Below are positions 1 to 8,238 of a DNA stretch of 64,000 nt, piece by piece. Positions within the stretch are counted from its first letter, which is position 1; the number at the start of each line of letters is the position of its first letter. Made by a program: the position numbers and the translations under genes. The stretch covers positions 4,596,501 through 4,660,500 of the forward strand of contig NZ_CP059560.1 of assembly GCF_017894385.1 (NCBI RefSeq). The letters are read 5' to 3'. The stretch is from Aromatoleum petrolei. GTDB taxonomy: Bacteria > Pseudomonadota > Gammaproteobacteria > Burkholderiales > Rhodocyclaceae. Under the pieces are notes generated by a model that saw nothing but the letters and a program-made list of their open reading frames with translations, did no database searches and was not told where the DNA came from.

Positions 1-1155
1 CTGCCGGGACGCAACCAGGCCGCGGCGCACATCCACGTCGGCATCGACTGGCTTGCGAACGTCGCCTTCGGCCATGTCACCTCGATCGGCAAGCGCGTGA
101 TCGTGCTCGGCGGTGGCAACACCGCGATGGACTGTTGTCGCTCGGCACGCCGCCTCGGCGGCGAGGATGTGCGGGTGGTGGTGCGCAGCGGCTTCGAGGA
201 GATGAAGGCCTCGCCGTGGGAGAAGGAGGACGCCGTCCACGAAGGCATCCCCATCCACAACTACCTCGTGCAGAAGGCCTTCACGCACGGCAACGGGCGC
301 CTCACCGGCGTGCTGTTCGAGAAGGTGCGCGCCGAATACGACGACCAGGGCCGCCGTTCGCTGGTGCCGACCGGCGAGCCGGACGTGCATATGGAATGCG
401 ACGACGTCCTGATCGCCATCGGCCAGGAGAACGCCTTCCCGTGGATCGAGCGCGACATCGGCCTCGACTTCGACCGCTGGGGTCTGCCGGTACTCAATGC
501 GCAAACCCTGCAATCGACGCTGCCGCGCGTGTTTTTCGGCGGCGATGCGGCGCTCGGGCCGAAGAACATCATCACCGCGGTCGCGCAGGGCCATGAGGCG
601 GCGATTTCGATCGACCTCTACTGCCGCAAGCTGCCGCTGACAGACCGGCCGCCGGCGACGATGAACCTCGTGAGCCAGAAGATGGGCATCCACGAGTGGA
701 GTTACGACAACCAGGTGTCCGAAGACGCGCGCCGCAAGGTGCCGGTGCGGTCGATCGAGGAAGCGCTCAAGGACATCAAGTCGGAGTTCGAGCTCGGCTA
801 CGATTTCAAGCTCGCCTGCGCGGAGACGGCCCGCTGCCTCAACTGCGACGTCGCGACCGTGTTTAAACCCAAGCTGTGCATCGAATGCGACGCCTGCGTG
901 GATATCTGTCCGACCGAATGCATCACCTTCACGCGCAACGGCGAGGAAGAAGAGCTGCGCGGCCGCCTCAAGGCGCCGTCGCGCAACCCGGAGCAGGCGC
1001 TGTACCTTGCCGAGGGGCTGAAGACCGGGCGCGTGATGGTCAAGGACGAGAACGTCTGCCTGCACTGCGGCATGTGTGCGGAGCGTTGTCCCACGGGCGC
1101 CTGGGACATGCAGAAATTCGAGGTGAACATCGCGCAAGCCGGCGCGGAGGTTTGA
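1..1155 (+). CDS. GltD-like FAD/NAD(P)-binding oxidoreductase with two 4Fe-4S clusters, 3' part
   Basis: The frame is open from the first base, so the start lies outside the window; 384 codons are visible. A Rossmann motif (VIVLGGGNTAMDCCRSARRLG) and the segment GGDAALGPKNIITAVAQGH are typical of the pyridine-nucleotide-disulfide domain of glutamate synthase small subunits. Two ferredoxin-type motifs follow, CIECDACVDICP (about nt 877-912) and CLHCGMCAERCP (about nt 1057-1092). The gene lies one base before korA, so it is probably the subunit linking the 2-oxoglutarate oxidoreductase to NAD(P) and ferredoxin. Such a partner is known for the KorAB enzyme of Thauera aromatica, where reduced ferredoxin feeds benzoyl-CoA reductase. 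The family is clear; the physiological partner is inferred from position. Confidence 0.85.
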   Translation: MPGRNQAAAHIHVGIDWLANVAFGHVTSIGKRVIVLGGGNTAMDCCRSARRLGGEDVRVVVRSGFEEMKASPWEKEDAVHEGIPIHNYLVQKAFTHGNGRLTGVLFEKVRAEYDDQGRRSLVPTGEPDVHMECDDVLIAIGQENAFPWIERDIGLDFDRWGLPVLNAQTLQSTLPRVFFGGDAALGPKNIITAVAQGHEAAISIDLYCRKLPLTDRPPATMNLVSQKMGIHEWSYDNQVSEDARRKVPVRSIEEALKDIKSEFELGYDFKLACAETARCLNCDVATVFKPKLCIECDACVDICPTECITFTRNGEEEELRGRLKAPSRNPEQALYLAEGLKTGRVMVKDENVCLHCGMCAERCPTGAWDMQKFEVNIAQAGAEV

Positions 1156-1156
1156 G

Positions 1157-3013
1157 ATGACTACCCCAGCGATTCAACATACCAACGACTTCGTGATCAA
1201 GTTCGCGAACGTCAACGGCTCGGGCTCGGCCTCGGCCAACGAACTGTTCGCACGCGCAATCATCCGCATGGGCGTGCCGGTCGCCCCGCGCAACATCTTC
1301 CCGTCGAACATCCAGGGCCTGCCGACATGGTACGAGGTGCGCGTCTCCGAAGCCGGCTGGCTCGGTGCGCGCGGCGGTTGCGACATGATGGTCGCGATGA
1401 ATCCGCAGACCTGGGACCGCGACGTTGCGGCGATCGACCGGGGCGGCTATCTCTTCTACGACTCGACCAAGCCGCTCCCGCCGTCGAAGTTCCGTGAGGA
1501 CATCACCGTGCTGGGCATCCCGCTCACCGCGATGTGCAACGCGGAATACGAGGATGCGCGCCAGCGTCAGCTGTTCAAGAACATCATGTACGTCGGTGCG
1601 CTGATCGCCCTGCTCGACATGGAGTTCGCAGCGGCCGAGCAGCTCATCGTCGATCGTTACCGCGGCAAGGACCAGCTCATCAAGGCCAACGTCAATGCGC
1701 TGCGCCTGGGCTACGACTACGCGCGGCAGCATCTGCCGTGCCCGATCGGGCTGCGAGTGAAGCGCGCCGACGCGGTGGGCGAGCGCATCATGATCGACGG
1801 CAACAGCGCCTGCGGCCTCGGTGCCGTGTTCGGCGGTGCCACCGTCGCGGGCTGGTATCCGATCACGCCCTCGACCTCGGTCATCGAAGCCTTCTCGAGC
1901 TACTGCCGCAAGTTCCGCACCGACCCCGACAACGGCCGCGCGCGCTACGCGATCGTGCAGGCGGAGGACGAGCTCGCCTCCATCGGCATGGTCATCGGTG
2001 CGGGCTGGAACGGCGCACGCGCCTTCACGGCGACCTCCGGGCCGGGCATCTCGCTGATGCAGGAGTTCTTCGGCCTTGCCTACTTCGCCGAGATTCCCGC
2101 GGTGATCGTCGACGTGCAGCGCGGCAGCCCCTCGACCGGCATGCCCACGCGCACCCAGCAGTCGGACCTGCTCTCGTGCGCCTATGCGTCGCACGGCGAC
2201 ACGCGCCATGTGCTGCTGTTCCCGCAGGACGCCTACGAGTGCTTCAGCCTCACCGCGCAGGCCTTCGATCTGGCCGAGCGGCTGCAGACGCCGGTATTCG
2301 TGCTCTCCGACCTCGACATCGGCATGAACGAGCAGCTGTGCGCGCCCTTCGACTGGGACGACAGCCGGCGCTACGACCGCGGCAAGCTCATGACCTACGA
2401 GGAACTCGAGGCCGGCAAGGATTTCGGCCGCTACCTCGACGTCGATGGCGACGGCATCCCGTACCGCACGATTCCGGGTACCCATCCGACCAAGGGTGCG
2501 TACTTCACGCGCGGCACCACGCGCAACCCGTATGCGAAGTACAGCGAGGTCGGCACCGACTACGTCTACAACATGGAACGCCTGCGCCGGAAGTTCAACA
2601 CCGCCAAGGACCTCGTGCCGGCGCCGATCCTGAAGAAGGCCGCGCAGCCCACGCACGTGGGCGTCATCTACTACGGCTCCACCGCGCCCGCGATGGCCGA
2701 GGCCGGCGCGTTGCTCGCGGCCGACGGCATCCACACCGATACGCTGCGTGTACGCGGCTTCCCGTTCAGCGACGAGGTGATGCAGTTCATCGCCGAGCGC
2801 GACGCGGTGTTCGTCGTCGAGCAGAACGAGAGCGCGCAGCTGCGCACGCTGCTGATCAACGAAGGCGACATCGATCCGAAGAAGCTCGTGCGCGTGCTGC
2901 ACTACGACGGCTCGCCGATCACGGCGCGCTTCATCGCCGGCAAGATCGCCGACGCCCTGAACGACCGCAAGGTGAGCCCCATCGGACAACCCCAGCGCAA
3001 GGTGGCCTCATGA
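1157..3013 (+). CDS. korA: 2-oxoglutarate:ferredoxin oxidoreductase, fused gamma/alpha subunit
   Basis: The 618-residue protein has an N-terminal gamma domain (about 1-190, with GSGSASANELFARA near residue 21). A pyruvate:ferredoxin-oxidoreductase-type alpha domain follows (about 210-600, with ATSGPGISLMQEF and VVEQNESAQLRTLL). It carries out the CoA-dependent oxidative decarboxylation of a 2-oxoacid together with KorB. Size (about 67 kDa) and fused layout match the Thauera aromatica KorA subunit rather than the five-subunit phenylglyoxylate enzyme. It starts one base after the preceding reductase gene, and its stop overlaps the korB start as ATGA. 2-Oxoglutarate is the most likely substrate; other 2-oxoacids cannot be excluded from sequence. 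Confidence 0.88.
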   Translation: MTTPAIQHTNDFVIKFANVNGSGSASANELFARAIIRMGVPVAPRNIFPSNIQGLPTWYEVRVSEAGWLGARGGCDMMVAMNPQTWDRDVAAIDRGGYLFYDSTKPLPPSKFREDITVLGIPLTAMCNAEYEDARQRQLFKNIMYVGALIALLDMEFAAAEQLIVDRYRGKDQLIKANVNALRLGYDYARQHLPCPIGLRVKRADAVGERIMIDGNSACGLGAVFGGATVAGWYPITPSTSVIEAFSSYCRKFRTDPDNGRARYAIVQAEDELASIGMVIGAGWNGARAFTATSGPGISLMQEFFGLAYFAEIPAVIVDVQRGSPSTGMPTRTQQSDLLSCAYASHGDTRHVLLFPQDAYECFSLTAQAFDLAERLQTPVFVLSDLDIGMNEQLCAPFDWDDSRRYDRGKLMTYEELEAGKDFGRYLDVDGDGIPYRTIPGTHPTKGAYFTRGTTRNPYAKYSEVGTDYVYNMERLRRKFNTAKDLVPAPILKKAAQPTHVGVIYYGSTAPAMAEAGALLAADGIHTDTLRVRGFPFSDEVMQFIAERDAVFVVEQNESAQLRTLLINEGDIDPKKLVRVLHYDGSPITARFIAGKIADALNDRKVSPIGQPQRKVAS

Positions 3014-4065
3014 CCTATCTCGCCAAACCCAAGCTCCTCGCGGCCGATGCGCCGCGCAACGCGCTCGGCTACACCCGCCGCGACTACGAGGGGGCGATCT
3101 CGACGCTGTGCGCCGGCTGCGGCCACGACTCGATCAGCGCCGCGGTCGTGCAAGCCTGCTTCGACCTCGATATCGAGCCGCACAAGGTCGCCAAGCTGTC
3201 GGGTATCGGCTGCTCGTCGAAGACGCCCGACTACTTCCTCGGCAACTCGCACGGCTTCAACTCGGTGCACGGGCGTATGCCCTCGGTGCTGACCGGGGCG
3301 GCGCTGGCAAACCGCAACCTGCTGTACCTGGGCGTTTCCGGCGACGGTGACTCGGCCTCGATCGGCATCGGCCAGTTCGCGCACGCGATGCGCCGTGGCG
3401 TGAACATGACCTACATCGTGGAGAACAACGGCGTGTACGGCCTCACCAAGGGGCAGTTCTCGGCGACCGCGGACAAGGGCTCGAAGAGCAAGAAGGGCGT
3501 CATCAACAGCGACAACCCGATCGATCTCGCCGCGCTCGCGCTGCAGCTCGGCGCCACCTACGTCGCCCGCAGCTTCTCGGGCGACAAGGAACAGCTCGTG
3601 CCGCTCATCAAGGGTGCGCTGCGTCACGGCGGGCCGGCCTTCATCGATGTCATCAGCCCCTGCGTGACCTTCAACAACCACAGCGGGTCGACCAAGAGCT
3701 ACGACTACGTGCGCGAGCACAACGCGGCGGTGAACCGCATCGACGTGATCCTGCCCAAGGCGCAGATCGAGGCCTCCTACCCGCCGGGCAGCCTGCGCCG
3801 CGTCGTCCAGCACGACGGTTCGATCCTGCACCTGCGCAAGGTGGGGGTGGACTACGACCCCTCGGACCGCATCGGCGCAATGAACCACCTGCAGGAACGT
3901 CAGGCGCTGGGCGAGATCGTGACCGGGCTGCTGTATGTCGACAGCAGCGGGCAGGACATGCATACCCACCTCAATACGGTGGAGAAGCCGCTGAACCAGT
4001 TGGGCGATGCCTACCTGTGCCCGGGCAGCAAGGCGCTCGAGGCGCTCAACGCGATGCTGCGCTGA
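3010..4065 (+). CDS. korB: 2-oxoglutarate:ferredoxin oxidoreductase, beta subunit
   Basis: The 351-residue thiamine-diphosphate subunit begins at the ATG overlapping the korA stop (ATGA), a sign of translational coupling. Cysteines C34, C37 and C68 and a later SPCVTFNNH segment are the four-cysteine pattern for the 4Fe-4S cluster of OFOR beta subunits. The ThDP/Mg motif is GDGDSASIGIGQFAHA, followed by NNGVYGLTKGQFS. With KorA it produces succinyl-CoA and reduced ferredoxin. A hairpin with an A/T tract lies just downstream and closes this operon against the convergent genes. Confidence 0.92.
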   Translation: MTYLAKPKLLAADAPRNALGYTRRDYEGAISTLCAGCGHDSISAAVVQACFDLDIEPHKVAKLSGIGCSSKTPDYFLGNSHGFNSVHGRMPSVLTGAALANRNLLYLGVSGDGDSASIGIGQFAHAMRRGVNMTYIVENNGVYGLTKGQFSATADKGSKSKKGVINSDNPIDLAALALQLGATYVARSFSGDKEQLVPLIKGALRHGGPAFIDVISPCVTFNNHSGSTKSYDYVREHNAAVNRIDVILPKAQIEASYPPGSLRRVVQHDGSILHLRKVGVDYDPSDRIGAMNHLQERQALGEIVTGLLYVDSSGQDMHTHLNTVEKPLNQLGDAYLCPGSKALEALNAMLR

Positions 4066-4080
4066 AGCGACGCCGGCGGC

Positions 4081-4115
4081 AAAAAAAATCCCCGCCGGAT
4101 TTGCCTCCGGCGGGG
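4081..4115 (-). terminator. Bidirectional-looking intrinsic terminator between korB and the FAH gene
   Basis: A perfect 10-bp stem (ccccgccgga at 4090-4099, tccggcgggg at 4106-4115) has a 6-nt loop. The eight adenines at 4081-4088 read as a U tract in the minus direction, so it is a canonical terminator for the minus-strand operon ending at 4155. In the plus direction the stem is followed only by tgaattt, so korB termination here is weaker. Confidence 0.8.
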
Positions 4116-4154
4116 TGAATTTCCACAAAGGAAGAGGAAAGGGGAGGGCAGCCG

Positions 4155-5003
4155 TCAGTCGGCGACGACGGCGTGCTGCTGCGCGCCCAGGGCGGTGATC
4201 GCGGCGTCGACGCGGTCGCCCGCGCGCAGGTAGCGCGGTGGATTCATGCCCATGCCGACACCAGCGGGCGTGCCGGTGAAGATCAGGTCGCCCGGCAGCA
4301 GCGTCATCACGCCGCTGACGTAGCTGATGATCTGCGCAGGACTGAAGATCATGTTGGCGGTGTTGCTGTCCTGCATGCGCTCGCCATTCACGGCAAGCTG
4401 CATCGCCAGCTCGCCGGGGCTGCTGAGCTCGTCCGCGGTCGCGAGCCAGGGACCGATGGGTGCGAAGGTGTCGAAGCTCTTGCCCTTGGTCCATTGCCCG
4501 CCGCGCTCGAGCTGCCAGTAGCGCTCGGACATGTCCAGCCCGGCCATGTAGCCGGCGACGTGGCTGAGTGCATCGCCGACCGCCACGCGTCGCGCCGTCG
4601 TGCCGATCGCGATCACCAGTTCGAGTTCCCAGTCGGTCTTCTCCGAGCCCGGTGGCAGGACGATCGCGTCCTTCGGGCCGCAGATCGCGGTTTGCGCCTT
4701 CATGAACATGATCGGTTCCTGCGGGATCGGCAGGTTGGCTTCGCGCGCGTGGTCCGCATAGTTCAGCCCGATGCACACGATCTTGCCGATGCCCGCGACC
4801 GGCGCACCGAGACGGGTGGCCGCAGGCACCACGGGCAGGGTCTGCGGATCGAGTCCGCGCAGGCGCGCGAGGCTGGACGGCGACAGGGCCGCGCCGTTGA
4901 TGTCGGGCAGCACGCCCGACAGGTCGCGAATCCTGCCTTCGGCGTCGATCAGGCCGGGGAGCTCCGTGCCGGGAGCTCCGAAGCGAACGAGTTTCACAGC
5001 CAT
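4155..5003 (-). CDS. Fumarylacetoacetate hydrolase (FAH) family protein
   Basis: The 282-residue protein has the FAH C-terminal domain from about residue 70 (IGLNYADHAREANLP, KTDWELELVIAIG, GDLIFTGTPAGVG). The acidic residues of DWELE and the downstream lysine/aspartate positions are the usual Mg2+ ligands. Family members hydrolyse C-C bonds of 2,4-dioxo acids, isomerise 2-hydroxymuconate-type diacids or decarboxylate oxaloacetate; the substrate cannot be read from the motifs. The start is supported by AAGGAG 4 bases upstream of the ATG. It is the last gene of the minus operon after the transporter and two Asp/Glu-racemase-fold proteins, and may act on their product. Confidence 0.85.
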   Translation of the reverse strand: MAVKLVRFGAPGTELPGLIDAEGRIRDLSGVLPDINGAALSPSSLARLRGLDPQTLPVVPAATRLGAPVAGIGKIVCIGLNYADHAREANLPIPQEPIMFMKAQTAICGPKDAIVLPPGSEKTDWELELVIAIGTTARRVAVGDALSHVAGYMAGLDMSERYWQLERGGQWTKGKSFDTFAPIGPWLATADELSSPGELAMQLAVNGERMQDSNTANMIFSPAQIISYVSGVMTLLPGDLIFTGTPAGVGMGMNPPRYLRAGDRVDAAITALGAQQHAVVAD

Positions 5004-5048
5004 TCTCCTTGAAGGGCGAGGAGGCTGCGCGCGTCCGCGCGGGGCGCC

Positions 5049-5792
5049 TCACTCATGGTTGATCCAGCGCGCTAGGGGCTCGGCGATGCCGACGCAGGGC
5101 TTCGCCCCGGGACGTGCGAAGGTGCCCTGGACGGCCTTGCGCGGATTCAGCGCGACCAGCGTTTCCGCCTGCTTGACCGCGGCCTCGACGCAGTCGACGA
5201 CCGGCACCGGGATGCGGTCGCGCACACGGCGGGCGAGCCCCGCGAGCGGCGCCCCGGCGAGCACGACAACGTCGGCGCCGTCCTCGTTCACCGCCTGCTG
5301 CGCGAGTTCGACCAGCCGCGCTTCCTTCTCGTCCTGGACGTCCGAGATCGAGCGGAAACTGCCGCCCAGTGCGCGCACGCCGGCGCAGCGCTCGCGCAGG
5401 CCGTGCCACGCGACGCATTCGTGGTACCAGGGCTCCAGCGATTGCGAGAAGGTCACGATCGCGAAGCGCTTGCCGAGCATGCACGCGGTCAGCATGCCCG
5501 CTTCGGCCAGTCCGATCACGGGGATCGGGAAGAGTTCACGCGCCCCGCCGAGGCCGGGGTCGCCGAAGGCGGCGATCACGGCCGCGTCGACGCCGCTGTG
5601 CATCTCGGCGAGCATTTCGAGCGCCACGGCGCCGCCGATCACGGCTTCGGCGCGGGTCGCGATGTAGGGCACGCCGCGCGGCGCGGTCGCGGTGACGAGT
5701 TCGGTCTGTGCGCCGGCCACACCCATCGCCGCGTTGGCGATACGGTCGGTGACGCTCTGCGAGGTGTTGGGATTCAGCAGCAGGATTTTCAT
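5049..5792 (-). CDS. Hydantoin-racemase-family protein lacking both catalytic cysteines
   Basis: The 247-residue member of the Asp/Glu/hydantoin racemase superfamily begins MKILLLNPNTSQSVT, the usual family start; a GTG 21 bases upstream is less likely. Hydantoin and allantoin racemases use two cysteines, one in a CFGDPG-like segment and one in LGCAG. Here the first segment reads AAFGDPG (A75) and the second LAGAPLAGL, so neither cysteine is present. Classical two-base racemisation therefore seems unlikely, and the protein may have another activity or be regulatory. It lies 22 bases after the arylmalonate-decarboxylase-like gene and 45 bases before the FAH gene, and the fold is otherwise intact. 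Confidence 0.78.
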   Translation of the reverse strand: MKILLLNPNTSQSVTDRIANAAMGVAGAQTELVTATAPRGVPYIATRAEAVIGGAVALEMLAEMHSGVDAAVIAAFGDPGLGGARELFPIPVIGLAEAGMLTACMLGKRFAIVTFSQSLEPWYHECVAWHGLRERCAGVRALGGSFRSISDVQDEKEARLVELAQQAVNEDGADVVVLAGAPLAGLARRVRDRIPVPVVDCVEAAVKQAETLVALNPRKAVQGTFARPGAKPCVGIAEPLARWINHE

Positions 5793-5814
5793 TTTCGATC
5801 CATCCGATTTCACT

Positions 5815-6543
5815 TTAGGCCACTTCGCGGAACAGGCGACCCCATCCCTTGATGGTGCGCGTGTCGATGCCGGCCATGCGCAACTGCTTCCACACGACGG
5901 TCGAGACCGTGTCGTAGAGCGGAATGCCGGTGTCGGCTTCGAGCTCGTCGGCGAGCTGGGCGGCGCGCAGGTTGGTGCAGAAGGTCGTGATCGCCTCGGG
6001 GCGGGACTGCGCGACTTCGCGGATCATGCTGCGCAGGGTGTCCTCGGTGACTTCGGCGAAGTCGAAATTCACGCTGATGCCGAGGTGCTGCTCGGCGGGG
6101 ATGTCGACGCCCAGCGTCGCGTAGTTGGCGACGATGCGCGCCTGTACGTCGGGCACGTAGGGTGTCGCCAGGCCCAGCTTCTTCGTGCCGGTCTTGGCGA
6201 GGATCTCGTTGAGTGCGAGCACGGAGGTCGTTGCGGGGATGCCGGTGACTTCGGTGATGCGGCGGCACAGCTGCACGTCGCGCTCGAAACCGAGCCAGCC
6301 GGAGGAGGTGCCGCTCCAGCCGATCGAGTCGACATGGGCGTCGGCGAGCAGCTTGGCTGCCTCGAGGATCTTGGTGTCGTCGAACTGGCCGAGGGCCTGG
6401 TCCTTGAGCGAGATCTCGGTGACGGTGAAGCGCGAGAAGTGGGCCGACACGCCGGGCACTTCGGCGACGATGGCGCTGGTCAGCGGTTCGAGGGAGGTGT
6501 TGGAGGAGGGCGTCAGCACGCCCAGGCGGATGCGTTTGCTCAT
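5815..6543 (-). CDS. Arylmalonate decarboxylase / maleate isomerase-like protein
   Basis: The 242-residue protein belongs to the Asp/Glu racemase superfamily and starts MSKRIRLGVLTPSSNT. Maleate cis-trans isomerase uses two cysteines. This protein keeps only the second, C189 in TTFCTNLRAA, and has glycine at the first site (G78 in GWSGTSSGW). The set G78-T79-S80, Y129 and C189 resembles the single-cysteine arrangement I recall for arylmalonate decarboxylase (G74-T75-S76, Y126, C188). A cofactor-free decarboxylase is therefore as plausible as an isomerase. It sits second in the minus operon, 75 bases after the MFS gene. The family is certain; the reaction is inferred. Confidence 0.78.
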   Translation of the reverse strand: MSKRIRLGVLTPSSNTSLEPLTSAIVAEVPGVSAHFSRFTVTEISLKDQALGQFDDTKILEAAKLLADAHVDSIGWSGTSSGWLGFERDVQLCRRITEVTGIPATTSVLALNEILAKTGTKKLGLATPYVPDVQARIVANYATLGVDIPAEQHLGISVNFDFAEVTEDTLRSMIREVAQSRPEAITTFCTNLRAAQLADELEADTGIPLYDTVSTVVWKQLRMAGIDTRTIKGWGRLFREVA

Positions 6544-6618
6544 GGGTATCCTCGTTGGAGTCCGGTCGGGGAGGGTGGGGCACCGCGGCAGGGATGACCG
6601 CGGCGCCCCGGGGGGAGG

Positions 6619-7929
6619 TCAGACCGGGATTTTCTTGTCGTAGTCGATCAGCATCGTGGAGCAGATGAACAGGCCTGCACCGGCGGCAGCGAACAGCATC
6701 AGCGCCATGTAGTACGAGCCGGTCGCCTGGACGATGAGGCCGACGAGGATGGGCACGCCGATGCCCGCACAGTTGCCACCCAGGTTCATCACGCCGCCGA
6801 GGAAGCCGACGCGGTTGCGCGTGCCGAGGATGGACGGGACGCACCAGAACAGGCCGCACCAGCGCAGGAAGAACAGCGTGACCGAGAGCATCACGACGAC
6901 CGTGACGGGATCCGTGATCTTCGCGACGCTGTAGATCGACACGGTGGCGATGATCGAGGCGATACCGAACAGGGTGCGCAGCACCTTGCCCTGCGAGGCG
7001 CCCTTTTCCTTCCACTTGTCGGCGATCCAGCCGCCGATCAGCTCGCCGACGAAGCCGGCGAAGAACATGATGAACACCGCGCCGCCCATCTGCTTGATGT
7101 CGAAGCCGTGCTGCTTGGACAGGTAGTTGGGCATCCAGGTCAGCAGGCCGTAGAACAGCGCGTTGAAGCACATCCAGCCGAAGAACATGCCCCACACCGA
7201 GCGGTAGCGGAAGAACTCCATGATCTTGCCGCTAGTCACCTTCGGCGATGCCGCGAGTTCCTTGGCGTGCGCTTCCTCGATGTATTCGGCTTCCGCGTCA
7301 TTGACCCCCGGATGTTCGCGCGGATGGTTGCGGATGTAGGACCAGGCCCAGAAGCCGGCGAGCACGGTGCCGACGCCGGCGATGACGAAGGCCGCACGCC
7401 ACGAACCCATCACGGCGATCAGGGCCGAGATCAGGATCGCGCCGAGCGCCGCGCCCAGCGGGGCGCCGCCGTCGAGCAGGGTGGCGCCGCGGCCGCGTTC
7501 GTTCTGCGTCATCCAGATCGCGTTGAGCTTGCCGCCGGCGGGGTAGATCGGCGCTTCGGCGGCGCCGAGGCCGAGGCGGGTGATCAGCAGGGCGACCCAG
7601 CCGGTGCACATGCCCGCGATGGCCTGGAAGAAGCCCCAGCCCAGGGTGGCGCCGGCGATGACGTGGCGCGGGCCGAACTTGTCCGCGAGCATGCCGCCCG
7701 GGATCTGCATGAAGGCGTAGGTCCAGAAGAAGGAACTCAGCAGCAGGCCCTGTGTGGCCGGGCCGATGTCGAATTCTGCGGCGATCATGGGCATCGCGAC
7801 GGACAACGAGGCTCGATCGATGTAGTTGATCGAGATGAGGAACAGCATCATCAGGAAGATCCGCCAGCGGACCTTCGTCTGCGTTTCCGGTACGGCAGCC
7901 GCCCGGTCGAGGGCTATTTCAGCTTTCAT
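6619..7929 (-). CDS. MFS transporter, anion:cation symporter type
   Basis: The 436-residue, twelve-segment permease starts at the ATG of MKAEIALDR, preceded by GGAGACACC; a longer frame to 7977 lacks a ribosome-binding site. INYIDRASLSVAMPMI in helix 1, GGMLADKFGPRHVI in loop 2-3 and GAAEAPIYPAGGK resemble ACS-family carriers of hexuronates, glucarate, phthalate and other organic anions. It is the first gene of the minus operon, so its substrate, probably a carboxylate or ureide anion, should feed the three enzymes behind it. It is transcribed from the promoter described at 8145-8174, divergent from a GntR regulator. Confidence 0.9.
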   Translation of the reverse strand: MKAEIALDRAAAVPETQTKVRWRIFLMMLFLISINYIDRASLSVAMPMIAAEFDIGPATQGLLLSSFFWTYAFMQIPGGMLADKFGPRHVIAGATLGWGFFQAIAGMCTGWVALLITRLGLGAAEAPIYPAGGKLNAIWMTQNERGRGATLLDGGAPLGAALGAILISALIAVMGSWRAAFVIAGVGTVLAGFWAWSYIRNHPREHPGVNDAEAEYIEEAHAKELAASPKVTSGKIMEFFRYRSVWGMFFGWMCFNALFYGLLTWMPNYLSKQHGFDIKQMGGAVFIMFFAGFVGELIGGWIADKWKEKGASQGKVLRTLFGIASIIATVSIYSVAKITDPVTVVVMLSVTLFFLRWCGLFWCVPSILGTRNRVGFLGGVMNLGGNCAGIGVPILVGLIVQATGSYYMALMLFAAAGAGLFICSTMLIDYDKKIPV

Positions 7930-8144
7930 GTGGTGTCTCCTTTCCACAGCTTGGATGAGTTTTGGCCAGTCCGCCACGGCCGTTTGACCATGCGGTTGCC
8001 TCCAAAGGGCTTGATGCCGACTACGTGGAGCGAGTGCCGGATCGCGACCTCGCCCCTTTTCTGCTTTTCTGGTTTTCGAATCACGCTCGAAGTGTCGACC
8101 GGGTGGATCGTTGTTCGTGGGTGGTCCGTTACCGTGTGCGATGA

Positions 8145-8174
8145 ACTATAGAATTGCTGCCAACACGAAGTCAA
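8145..8174 (-). promoter_or_regulatory. Sigma-70-type promoter of the MFS/catabolic operon
   Basis: Read on the minus strand, TTGACT (8169-8174) and TATAGT (8145-8150) are separated by 18 bases. This faces the MFS gene, whose start codon is about 215 bases downstream, so the leader is long. The TTGTCGACAA palindrome lies 4 bases upstream of the -35 box. Confidence 0.55.
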
Positions 8175-8178
8175 TAAA

Positions 8179-8188
8179 TTGTCGACAA
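8179..8188. promoter_or_regulatory. Putative GntR/FCD operator, copy 1
   Basis: TTGTCGACAA is a perfect 10-bp palindrome embedded in aaaTTGTCGACAAaa. It fits the GT...AC architecture of FadR/FCD-type GntR operators. The same sequence with matching flanks recurs at 10020-10029 before the dihydropyrimidinase. Here it sits beside the -35 box of the MFS operon and just upstream of a TATAGT (8196-8201) that could serve the divergent GntR gene. The regulator is inferred from proximity. Confidence 0.6.
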
Positions 8189-8238
8189 AAAAGTTTATAG
8201 TTAGCTGACAATGGATTCGTGCCCAGCGAGAGTGCAGG

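Noticed and set aside
1040..2989. A 649-codon open frame on the minus strand across korA
   Set aside because: It is antisense to a clear korA and has the Arg/Val/Asp-rich composition of a GC-rich shadow frame, with no family motif. Similar long antisense frames over edd, pgi, ppc and the P-ATPase were rejected for the same reason.
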